A DNA stretch of 64,000 nucleotides from Enhydrobacter aerosaccus (GTDB lineage Bacteria; Pseudomonadota; Alphaproteobacteria; Reyranellales; Reyranellaceae). Location: assembly GCA_903915535.1 (NCBI GenBank), contig CAIWTJ010000052.1:1-64000 (forward strand), in the 5' to 3' direction. Made by a program: the position numbers and the translations under genes. The notes under the pieces are model-generated. The model was not told the origin of the DNA. It saw only the letters and a program-made list of their open reading frames with translations, and made no database searches. The number at the start of each line of letters is the position of its first letter. The stretch's first letter is position 1. Below, in pieces: positions 42,071-49,609 of this stretch.

Positions 42071-43723
42071 TCAGGACAATTCGTAGCGGCGCACCAGCCT
42101 ATAGAGGAAAACGATCGGCAGCAGGCTCACCACAATGAGGAAAGAGGCCGCCGCCGTGGCAATCCCGGCCCCGCCGCTCTCCAGCGCCTGGAACATGACC
42201 ACCGTGAGGGTGCTCCAGGGCCCACTATAAAGCACAACCGTGGCCGAAAGTTCCGAAGCCACAGTGACCCAGCTCAGCACCAGGCCGCTCAGGATGCCCC
42301 CCAGCATCAGCGGCACGACGATCCTCAGGAAAGTCTGCAACGGCGAGCGGCCGAGGCTGATCGAGGCCTCCTCCAGCGAGGCGTCGATCTGGTGGACGAT
42401 GGCGCTGGCCGACCGAACCGCGAACGGCACCTTTCGCACGGTATAGGCCAGCACGAGGATCAACGGCCCCCCGGTCAGAATCAGCGGACCGGAGTTGAAG
42501 GAGACGATAAATCCGATGGCGAGCACGGTGCCGGCCACCGCGAACGGCAGGGTCGCCACGACGTCGAGCAGGCTCGCCACGCCCGAGCGATAGCGCGTCA
42601 CGACGTAACCGACCGGCACGCCGATGATCGTGACGAAAAGTGACGCCGCCGTGGCGAAGATGAGGGTGTTGAGCAGCGGCCGCACATGGCGCCCGAACAG
42701 CACGCTGAAATTCTCGAGGCTGAAGTGCGGATGCAGCACCGGGCCACGGAACTCGAGGAACGACAGCACGACGATCGAGAAGAACGGCACCAGGGCCAGG
42801 ATCACGACCGCCCAGCAATAGAAGGTGGCCAGCGCCTGAAGGCCCCGGCCAATCTTGAGCTGCGGCGGCGCCTGGCGGGCATTGGTCGCGAAGCGGCGCG
42901 CGCCCAGGAAGCGGCGCTGGACCAGCAGTACCGCGGCCGTCGTCAGGATCAGCAGCACGCCCAGCACGCCGGCCGACGAGGGATTGGGTGCGGTCTCGCC
43001 GATGAAGAGCTTGAACGCCTCGACCGCGAAGATCGGCATGTCCTCGGCCAGCACGAAGGGCACGCCGAAATTTTCCAGCGTCTCGATCAGCACCAGCAGC
43101 CCTCCCGCAAGGATCGCCGGCATCACGATCGGCAGGGTCACCGTCCAGACCGTGCGCGCGGGCGAGGAGCCGAGATTTTGCGCGGCTTCTTCCATCGACA
43201 CGTCGACCGCCTTGAAGGCCGCGACCGTGGGCAGCAGCACGTAGGGGTAGAGCGTGAGCGCGTAGACCGTCACGATGCCGCCCGCCCCGTAGATCGAGGT
43301 GAAGGCCACACCGTGCGCCTGCAGCCACTGCGTCACGATGCCGGAGCGGCCGAGCAGGAGGACCAGCGCATAGGCGCTCACGAACGAGGGAAGGATCAGC
43401 GGCAGCGACGCCATGGCAAGAATCGCCGATTTTCCCGGGATCGGCAGCCGCGCCAGTGCGAAGGCGAGCGGCACCGCGAGCACGGTCGTGATGATCGTTG
43501 CGGCCGCGCCGATCTCGAGCGTGTTGACGATGGCCGTGCGATAGAACGGCCGACCCAGCATCTTGGTGTAGTTGGCGAAGGTGAGCGCCGTGCCTTCGGA
43601 ATCGAGGAAGCTCGCGCTGAAGACCTGGAACAGCGGCAGGAGCAGGAACAGCCCCAGGAACGCGAAAGCCAGCGCCGCGATCCCGAGCGGCAGCCGCTGC
43701 CGGTACGGGATCGCGAGGCTCAC
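42071..43723 (-). CDS. ABC transporter permease, Fe3+/phosphonate type (fused two-domain)
   Basis: This 550-residue permease contains two six-helix BPD_transp_1 domains. The coupling loops are 'EEAAQNLGSSPARTVWTVTLP' in the first half and 'EEASISLGRSPLQTFLRIVVP' in the second, so it forms the whole channel by itself, as FbpB does. It follows the ATPase (overlap ATGA, 43720-43723) and is the last gene of set A with the ATPase and binding protein upstream on the minus strand. Confidence 0.92.
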   Translation of the reverse strand: MSLAIPYRQRLPLGIAALAFAFLGLFLLLPLFQVFSASFLDSEGTALTFANYTKMLGRPFYRTAIVNTLEIGAAATIITTVLAVPLAFALARLPIPGKSAILAMASLPLILPSFVSAYALVLLLGRSGIVTQWLQAHGVAFTSIYGAGGIVTVYALTLYPYVLLPTVAAFKAVDVSMEEAAQNLGSSPARTVWTVTLPIVMPAILAGGLLVLIETLENFGVPFVLAEDMPIFAVEAFKLFIGETAPNPSSAGVLGVLLILTTAAVLLVQRRFLGARRFATNARQAPPQLKIGRGLQALATFYCWAVVILALVPFFSIVVLSFLEFRGPVLHPHFSLENFSVLFGRHVRPLLNTLIFATAASLFVTIIGVPVGYVVTRYRSGVASLLDVVATLPFAVAGTVLAIGFIVSFNSGPLILTGGPLILVLAYTVRKVPFAVRSASAIVHQIDASLEEASISLGRSPLQTFLRIVVPLMLGGILSGLVLSWVTVASELSATVVLYSGPWSTLTVVMFQALESGGAGIATAAASFLIVVSLLPIVFLYRLVRRYELS

Positions 43724-44712
43724 GCGACTACCGTGAGGCGCGCGGGATCGTAGGCGAGCGTCACCGCCTGCCCGGCCTGCACGCTGAGCGAGGGCGTATC
43801 GAGCGTCGCCATGCGCACGGTCGTGCCGTTGGCCAGCCGCGCGTCGAGGCGCGTGATCGGGCCCAGCATCTCGAGGCTTTCTACGACGCAGGAAAGGCGC
43901 GGCCAGTCCGCCGGCGCCTCCTCGGCGAAGCGCAGCGCTTCGGGCCGCAGCGAGACCGAGACCGGCGCCGCGAGCCCCAGCATGCGCGCCTCGACCAGGT
44001 TGGTCGTGCCCATGAACTCCGCCGCGAAGCGTGTCGCGGGCTTGCGGTAGATCTCGACCGGCGCGCCGACCTGTTCGAGGCGGCCGGCGTTCATCATCGC
44101 GATTCGGTCGGAGACCGACATCGCCTCTTCCTGGTCGTGCGTCACGTAGATCGCCGTGATGCCCAGCGACTTCTGCAGCGCGCGGATCTCGCCGCGCATG
44201 CTGACCCGCAGGCGCGCATCCAGGTTGCTGAGCGGCTCGTCGAACAGCAGCACCTGAGGGCGGATCACCAGTGCGCGCGCGATCGCCACCCTCTGGAGCT
44301 GGCCACCCGAAAGCTGGTGCGGCTGGCGGTCGCCGAAGCCCGAGAGCTGGACCAGCGAGAGCGCCTCCTCGACACGCGCCGCGATCTCGGGCGGCGGCAC
44401 CCGCCGCGCCTTCAGGCCATAGGCGACGTTGCCCGCGACCGACAGATTCGGAAACACCGCATAGTTCTGGAACACCATGCCGATGTCGCGGCGGTGCGCC
44501 GCGAGTTTGTCGATGCGTTGACCGCCGATGCTTATCTCGCCGCCGTCGAGATCGCTGAAGCCCGCGATCATGCGCAGCAGGGTGGTCTTGCCGCAGCCCG
44601 ACGGGCCCAACAGGGTGAAGAATTCGCCCTGCGCGACCGTCAGGGTGATGTTGTCGACGGCGCGGACGGTCCCGAAGATCCGGCTCACGCCCGCAATGAC
44701 GATGCCGCTCAT
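43720..44712 (-). CDS. ABC transporter ATPase, FbpC/PotA type
   Basis: This 330-residue ATPase has Walker A 'LLGPSGCGKTTLLRMIAG', Q-loop 'GMVFQNYAVFPNLSV', signature 'LSGGQLQRVAIARAL', Walker B 'LLFDEPLSNLDARL' and H-loop 'YVTHDQEEAM'. A TOBE domain follows from about residue 245 ('VSLRPEALRF'). It is the middle gene of set A: the binding protein is 29 bp upstream, the permease overlaps downstream. Solute: Fe3+, phosphonate, thiamine or polyamine types share this layout. Confidence 0.92.
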   Translation of the reverse strand: MSGIVIAGVSRIFGTVRAVDNITLTVAQGEFFTLLGPSGCGKTTLLRMIAGFSDLDGGEISIGGQRIDKLAAHRRDIGMVFQNYAVFPNLSVAGNVAYGLKARRVPPPEIAARVEEALSLVQLSGFGDRQPHQLSGGQLQRVAIARALVIRPQVLLFDEPLSNLDARLRVSMRGEIRALQKSLGITAIYVTHDQEEAMSVSDRIAMMNAGRLEQVGAPVEIYRKPATRFAAEFMGTTNLVEARMLGLAAPVSVSLRPEALRFAEEAPADWPRLSCVVESLEMLGPITRLDARLANGTTVRMATLDTPSLSVQAGQAVTLAYDPARLTVVA

Positions 44713-44741
44713 GTGGGGCCGCTCATGTGGGCCAGCTCACG

Positions 44742-45752
44742 TCAGCGCGACTCCTGAAGCACGTCCTTGATCTGCTCCATGGTCTTGGCGCGCGCGTCGG
44801 TCCACTTCTGCTCGTCGTAGGGCACCAGCTTGACCGACGAGAGCGGCGGCAGACCGCCCGGCAGCTTGCTGAGATCGAGGTCGCTGCGCGTCGGGCGGCG
44901 GAACGTCGCCTTCAGGATCATCTCGCGCGTATCCTTGCGGTTGATGTAGTCGACGAAGACCTTGGCGTTGTCCGTGTTCGGTCCGCCCTTGATGATGCCC
45001 ACTCCCTCCATCGAGGCAGTCGTGCCGTCGGCGGGATAGATCACCTTCACCGGCGCGCCGTTGGAGGCCCACAGCGGGCCGGCATATTCGAGCGAGATGC
45101 CCAGCGGATACTCGCCGTTGCCGACGCCCTGGAACACAAGCGACGAGCGGTTCAGCACCTTCATGTTCTTGAAGAGCTGGCCCACCTTCTTCCAGCCCGC
45201 CTCGCCGCCGCCCCACATGTCGACCAGCATGGTGACGGTCTGGTAGGCCGAGCCCGAGTTGGCGGGATCGGTGAAGGCGATCTTGCCCTTCCACTTGGGG
45301 TCGAGAAGATCGGCCCAGCTCTTGGGGCCTTCGGTCTCCGGCACCAGCTTGGTGTTTTGCAGAAGCACGAGCAGGTGGAGGTTGTTGCCGATCCACAGAT
45401 CGCCCGGCTCGCGGTATTCGGCCGGCGTCGCGTCCTTGTTCTTCGACGCATAGGCCTCGAAGAAGCTCTTGTTGGTCTCGAGCAGCGAGCGCGCCACGCC
45501 CCAGATGATGTCGCCCTGCGGCCGTGCCTTCTCGGACTGCAGGCGGCGCACCAGCACGCCCGATCCGGCCGCAACCGGCTCGACCGTGATGCCGGTTTCC
45601 TTGGCGAAGGCCGCGAACACGAGATCGTTCAGCGTGCTGTCGTTGGCCGAATAGACGACAACTTTCTTCTGCGCCTGGGCGGTGCCCGCGATGCCGAACG
45701 CGCAAACGAGTGACGCCAGCGTCAGAACCCAGCGCAGTCTCGACATCGTCAT
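44742..45752 (-). CDS. ABC transporter substrate-binding protein, Fe3+/phosphonate type (set A)
   Basis: This 336-residue periplasmic protein starts MTMSRLRWVLTLASLVCAFGIAGTAQAQ (Sec signal; MSRL at 45746 is an alternative start), then 'VVVYSANDSTLNDLVFAAFAKETGITVEPVAAGSG'. 'GDIIWGVARSLLETN', 'WADLLDPKWKGKIAFTDPANSGSAY' and 'IYPADGTTASMEGVGIIKGGPN' are the type II FbpA-like pattern. It begins set A, divergent from a family 5 binding protein gene across 120 bp that must contain promoters. Confidence 0.92.
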   Translation of the reverse strand: MTMSRLRWVLTLASLVCAFGIAGTAQAQKKVVVYSANDSTLNDLVFAAFAKETGITVEPVAAGSGVLVRRLQSEKARPQGDIIWGVARSLLETNKSFFEAYASKNKDATPAEYREPGDLWIGNNLHLLVLLQNTKLVPETEGPKSWADLLDPKWKGKIAFTDPANSGSAYQTVTMLVDMWGGGEAGWKKVGQLFKNMKVLNRSSLVFQGVGNGEYPLGISLEYAGPLWASNGAPVKVIYPADGTTASMEGVGIIKGGPNTDNAKVFVDYINRKDTREMILKATFRRPTRSDLDLSKLPGGLPPLSSVKLVPYDEQKWTDARAKTMEQIKDVLQESR

Positions 45753-45790
45753 GCAATTCTCCCGGTTTGCGGTGCGGACCCGATTTGAGC

Positions 45791-45819
45791 CTGTCGCTTG
45801 TGCGGCGGCAATGTAGAAT
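45791..45819 (+). promoter_or_regulatory. Possible promoter of the family 5 binding-protein gene
   Basis: CTGTCG at 45791-45796 and TAGAAT at 45814-45819 are 17 bp apart in the divergent gap. The -10 box is good (five of six) but the -35 match is poor (three of six). Transcription would start near 45826, giving a leader of about 47 bases before the ATG at 45873. Confidence 0.3.
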
Positions 45820-45872
45820 ATCCCACGAACGACGTCGCGACTTTGATTGCGGCGCGCACAGGGAGGAAAGCA

Positions 45873-47462
45873 ATGCGGTCCATCGTCCTCGCGGGCGCCA
45901 TGGTGGCGTCACTCGTCTGCTCCACCGGCGCGGCGCTCGCGCAGAAGCCGGGCGGCATCCTCAAGATGTATCATCGCGACAATCCGCCCAGCCTGTCGAT
46001 CCACGAGGAAGCGACCAACTCGACGGTCATCCCGATGATGTCGGTGATGAACAACCTGGTGATCTTCGACCAGAACAAGCCGCAGAACAGCCCCGACGAC
46101 GTCGTTCCCGACCTCGCCAAGTCGTGGAGCTGGAGCGCCGACGGCCGCGACCTGACGTTCAAGCTGCAGGAGGGCGTCACGTGGCATGACGGCAAGCCGT
46201 TCACCGCCAAGGACGTCGTCTGCACCTTCGACATGCTGATGGGCAAGGGCGAGAACAAGCTGCGCCGCAATCCGCGCATCTACTGGTATCACAATGTCGA
46301 CAGCGTGACGGCCGACAGCGAGCTTCAGGCGACGGTGCACCTCAAGCGCCCGCAGCCCTCGATGCTGACCCTGCTCGCGTCGGGCTATTCGCCGATCTAT
46401 GCCTGCCACGTCCCGGCGGCACAGATGCGCACCAAGCCGATCGGTACAGGCCCCTTCAAGTTCGTCGAGTTCAAGCAGAACGAAGGCATCAAGCTCACGA
46501 AGAACAAGGACTACTGGAAGAAGGGCCGGCCCTATCTCGACGGCATCGAATTCACCATCGTGCCCAACCGCGGCACGGCGATGCTGAGCTTCGTCTCCGG
46601 CCGCTTCGACATCGTCTACCCCTGGGAGGTGACGATCCCGCTGCTGAAGGACCTCAAGCAGCAGAAGCCGGACCTGAACTGCGTTGTCACTTCGATGAAC
46701 AACAGCACCAACCTGATCCTCAATCGCGACGCACCGCCGTTCGACAATGCCGACCTGCGCCGCGCCCTGCAGCTCGCGATGGACCGCAAGGCCTTCATCG
46801 ATATCATCAACCAGGGCGACGCACAGGAAGGCGGCGTCATGCAGCCGCCGAAGGACGGCGTCTGGGGCATGCCGGAGGAGATGTACCGCTCGATCCCGGA
46901 ATACGGTCCGGACGTCGCGAAGAAGCGCGAGGAAGCGCGCGCGCTGATGAAGAAGGCAGGCTACGGGCCCGACAAGCACCTCAAGCTCAAGATCGCGACC
47001 CGCGGCATCTCGCTCTACAAGGATCCCGCCGTGATCCTGGCGGGCCAGCTCAAGGAGATCTGGATCGATGCCGACGTCGAGATCATCGAGACGGCGCAGT
47101 GGTATCCCAAGATCGGGCGCAAGGACTATCAGGTCGGCCTCAATACAACGGGCAACGGCGTCGACGATCCCGACCAGAACTACTACGAGAACTTCGCCTG
47201 CAAGTCGGAGCGCAACTATACCGGCTACTGCAATCCCGAGATCGAGAAGCTGTTCGACGTGCAGAGCCAGGAGAAGGATCTCGAGAAGCGGAAGAAGATC
47301 GTCTGGGAGATCGACAGGAAACTGCTCGAGGACGGCGCGCGGCCGATCATCATGTGGAACCGCGCCGCGACCTGCATGCAGCCCTACGTGAAGGATTACG
47401 TGCCGCAGGTGAACAGCGTCTACAACGGCTTCCGATTCGAGGATGTATGGCTCGACAAGTAA
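45873..47462 (+). CDS. ABC transporter substrate-binding protein, family 5
   Basis: This 529-residue periplasmic protein has a Sec signal (MRSIVLAGAMVASLVCSTGAALAQ) and the family pattern 'LQEGVTWHDGKPFTAKDVVCTFDML', 'PIGTGPFKFVEFKQNEGIKL' and 'NADLRRALQLAMDRKAFIDI'. It is close in type to the protein at 19189 but differs in sequence. The ATG follows GGGAGGAAAGCA. A TTT-type binding protein begins before it ends (16-bp overlap). No matching permease is here. Confidence 0.92.
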   Translation: MRSIVLAGAMVASLVCSTGAALAQKPGGILKMYHRDNPPSLSIHEEATNSTVIPMMSVMNNLVIFDQNKPQNSPDDVVPDLAKSWSWSADGRDLTFKLQEGVTWHDGKPFTAKDVVCTFDMLMGKGENKLRRNPRIYWYHNVDSVTADSELQATVHLKRPQPSMLTLLASGYSPIYACHVPAAQMRTKPIGTGPFKFVEFKQNEGIKLTKNKDYWKKGRPYLDGIEFTIVPNRGTAMLSFVSGRFDIVYPWEVTIPLLKDLKQQKPDLNCVVTSMNNSTNLILNRDAPPFDNADLRRALQLAMDRKAFIDIINQGDAQEGGVMQPPKDGVWGMPEEMYRSIPEYGPDVAKKREEARALMKKAGYGPDKHLKLKIATRGISLYKDPAVILAGQLKEIWIDADVEIIETAQWYPKIGRKDYQVGLNTTGNGVDDPDQNYYENFACKSERNYTGYCNPEIEKLFDVQSQEKDLEKRKKIVWEIDRKLLEDGARPIIMWNRAATCMQPYVKDYVPQVNSVYNGFRFEDVWLDK

Positions 47463-48421
47463 TCGCGTTTTTCATCGCGTTCATCACCCTCCTGGCGGGC
47501 GTATTGCCGGCCGGCGCGCAAAGCTGGCCCACCAAGCCGATCAAGCTGATCAACGGCTATCCCGCCGGCGGCGGGGCCGACATCCTGGCCCGTCTCGTGG
47601 CCGAGCGGCTGACCGAGGCGCTGGGCCAGCAGGTCATCGTCGAGAATCGCACCGGCGCCACCGGCGCGATCGCGGCCCAGAGCGTCGCCGCCGCGGCACC
47701 CGACGGCTACACCCTGCTCGAATACACGATGAACATGGGCGCGAGCTCGGTCGTCATGCCCAACGCCAGGCTGGGCTACGATCCCGACAAGGAGCTGCTG
47801 CCGATCGTCAACATCGCGGGCCTCGACAACCTGATCTACGTGAACCCGAACCTGCCGTTCAAGACCGTCACCGACATCATCGACTACGCCAAGAAGAACC
47901 CCGGCAAGCTCACCTACGGCTCTTCCGGCATCGGCGGTTCCTATCACCTGTGGGCGGCGGAGTTCGCCTATCTCGCCGGCATCGACATGCTGCACGTGCC
48001 GTTCCGCGGTGGCCCGCCCGCCATCGCCGAGATCGTGGCCGGCCGGGTCGACATGATGTTCGGCAACCTGGCCGAAATCATCCAGCACGTGCGCTCGGGC
48101 GCGGTCCGGCCGATCGCCTTCACCAGCGTGCCGCCCTCGCCGCTCATTCCCGGCCTGCCGACGGTCGTGGAGTCGCTGCCGGGCTACAGCGCCGACAACT
48201 GGTTCGGCCTCGGCGCCCCCGCCGGTCTGCCGCAGCCGATCGCCGACCGGCTGAACGCCGAGGTGAACAGGATCCTGAAGGACAAGGCGTTCATCGAGAA
48301 ACTCGTCTCCCTGGGCTTCCAGCCGATCGGCGGCACGGCCGAGGAGATGAAGCGGAAGATCCAGGCCGACCGTGCGCGCTGGAAGAAGGTCATCGAGGCG
48401 GCCCACATCACCGCGGAGTAA
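47447..48421 (+). CDS. Tripartite tricarboxylate transporter substrate-binding protein (Bug family)
   Basis: This 324-residue protein has signal MARQVIAFFIAFITLLAGVLPAGAQ and the Bug hallmarks 'WPTKPIKLINGYPAGGGADILARLVAERL', 'VIVENRTGATGAIAAQSVA', 'LTYGSSGIGGSYHLWAAEF' and 'DMLHVPFRGGPPAI'. These are binding proteins for TctAB permeases that take up carboxylates or other acids; neither TctA nor TctB is in this window. Start 47447 is preceded by GAGGATGT inside the previous gene. Confidence 0.92.
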   Translation: MARQVIAFFIAFITLLAGVLPAGAQSWPTKPIKLINGYPAGGGADILARLVAERLTEALGQQVIVENRTGATGAIAAQSVAAAAPDGYTLLEYTMNMGASSVVMPNARLGYDPDKELLPIVNIAGLDNLIYVNPNLPFKTVTDIIDYAKKNPGKLTYGSSGIGGSYHLWAAEFAYLAGIDMLHVPFRGGPPAIAEIVAGRVDMMFGNLAEIIQHVRSGAVRPIAFTSVPPSPLIPGLPTVVESLPGYSADNWFGLGAPAGLPQPIADRLNAEVNRILKDKAFIEKLVSLGFQPIGGTAEEMKRKIQADRARWKKVIEAAHITAE

Positions 48422-48442
48422 AAGTTGACACGTGTGTGCACC

Positions 48443-48515
48443 GAAATCCCGGGACACCTCCGATGCCTATGGCATAAGGCTTTTGGGCCCTTTGTACCGG
48501 ATTCCGCCACCCCCT
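48443..48515. repeat. Mosaic intergenic repeat, copy 3
   Basis: Begins GAAATCCCGGGACAC (48443-48457) and ends with a 25-bp block (48491-48515) matching 8615-8639 at 22 positions. In between an ATGCC/GGCAT hairpin (48463-48475) is followed by AAGGCTTTT and could end the plus-strand transcript. The TAAAACGTTG segment of the other copies is absent. Confidence 0.5.
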
Positions 48516-48536
48516 CTTTTCACGCGGCGGGGGAAA

Positions 48537-48556
48537 TGCAGTGAATCTTCACTGCA
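48537..48556. terminator. Candidate hairpin between convergent operons
   Basis: TGCAGTGAA and TTCACTGCA (48537-48545 and 48548-48556) form a perfect inverted pair across TC. It lies just beyond the stop of the set B ATPase gene, and on the minus strand is followed by TTT and C residues. It could be the operon's terminator. T tracts are short, so this is moderate evidence. Confidence 0.4.
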
Positions 48557-48559
48557 GTT

Positions 48560-49609
48560 TCAGACACCGACCACGATCACGCCGCGCGGCGCCAGCACGA
48601 GGGCCACGGAGGCCCCCACCGGCAACGGCCGCTCTACTCGTGGGCAGGTCGCGAACAGCGTGCCCGCCGCCGTGTCGATCGAATATTCCATGTGCGTGCC
48701 GAGATAGCTGGCCTTGGCGATGGTGCCCGGCAGCGCGTTCGCGGGCCCCGGCGCCGCCTCGACGGTGATCGCCTCGGGCCGCACCGCCACGGTGGCGGCG
48801 CCCTCCTTCGCCGATGAATCCCCCACCTCGATCTCGGTCGATCCCAGCCGCACGATCACGCGGGCCCTATCGAGGCGGCGGACCTGCCCCTTGGCCGGAT
48901 TGGACTCGCCCATGAAGCGCGCCAGGAACGGCGTGGCCGGCCGCTCGTAGAGATCGCGCGGGCTGCCCTCCTGCTCGATGCGGCCCGCGTTCATCACGAT
49001 GATGCGGTCGGACACCGCCATCGCCTCCTGCTGGTCGTGCGTGACATAGACCACGGTGAGGCTGAGCCGCTGCTGCAGCTCGCGGATCTCCTCGCGCATC
49101 TGCCGCCGCAGGCGCGCGTCGAGATTGCTGAGCGGCTCGTCGAACAGCAGGACCGACGGCTTCAGCACCAGCGCCCGCGCCACGGCCACGCGTTGCTGCT
49201 GGCCGCCCGAGAGTTCCGACGGCTGGCGCTGGCCGTAGCCTTCGAGGCCGACCTGGGCCAGTCCCTCCAGCGCGCGCTGCGTCGCCTCGGCGCCCGCCAC
49301 GCCCGAGCGGCGCAGGCCATAGGCCACGTTCTCGAGCACGCTCATGTGCGGGAACAAGGCATAGGACTGGAACACCATGCTGACGTCGCGCTCTGTCGCC
49401 GAGAGGTTGGTGACGTCACGGCCCGCGATCTCGATGCGCCCCTCGCTCGGCAGTTCGAGCCCGGCGATCATGCGCAGGGTCGTGGTCTTGCCGCAGCCCG
49501 AGGGCCCCAGCAGCGTCACCAAGGTACCGCTCTCGACGATGAAGCTGATCCCCGCGACGGCAGGCGTCGCGCCGTAGCGCTTGACCACGTTGGTGAACCG
49601 GACACTCAT
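48560..49609 (-). CDS. ABC transporter ATPase, FbpC/PotA type (set B)
   Basis: This 349-residue ATPase has Walker A 'LLGPSGCGKTTTLRMIAG', 'VSMVFQSYALFPHMSV', signature 'LSGGQQQRVAVARAL', 'LLFDEPLSNLDARLRRQM' and 'YVTHDQQEAMAVSD'. The C-terminal TOBE domain begins near residue 260 and contains 'VAVRPEAITVEAAPG'. It is the last gene of the six-gene minus-strand operon that starts at 56642. It overlaps the permease stop (49606-49609, ATGA). Confidence 0.92.
   Translation of the reverse strand: MSVRFTNVVKRYGATPAVAGISFIVESGTLVTLLGPSGCGKTTTLRMIAGLELPSEGRIEIAGRDVTNLSATERDVSMVFQSYALFPHMSVLENVAYGLRRSGVAGAEATQRALEGLAQVGLEGYGQRQPSELSGGQQQRVAVARALVLKPSVLLFDEPLSNLDARLRRQMREEIRELQQRLSLTVVYVTHDQQEAMAVSDRIIVMNAGRIEQEGSPRDLYERPATPFLARFMGESNPAKGQVRRLDRARVIVRLGSTEIEVGDSSAKEGAATVAVRPEAITVEAAPGPANALPGTIAKASYLGTHMEYSIDTAAGTLFATCPRVERPLPVGASVALVLAPRGVIVVGV

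Noticed and set aside
48425-48430. TTGACA right after the TTT-binding protein stop, as a promoter -35 box.
   Set aside because: No acceptable -10 box lies 15-19 bp further and no plus-strand gene follows; it is probably chance or part of the repeat.
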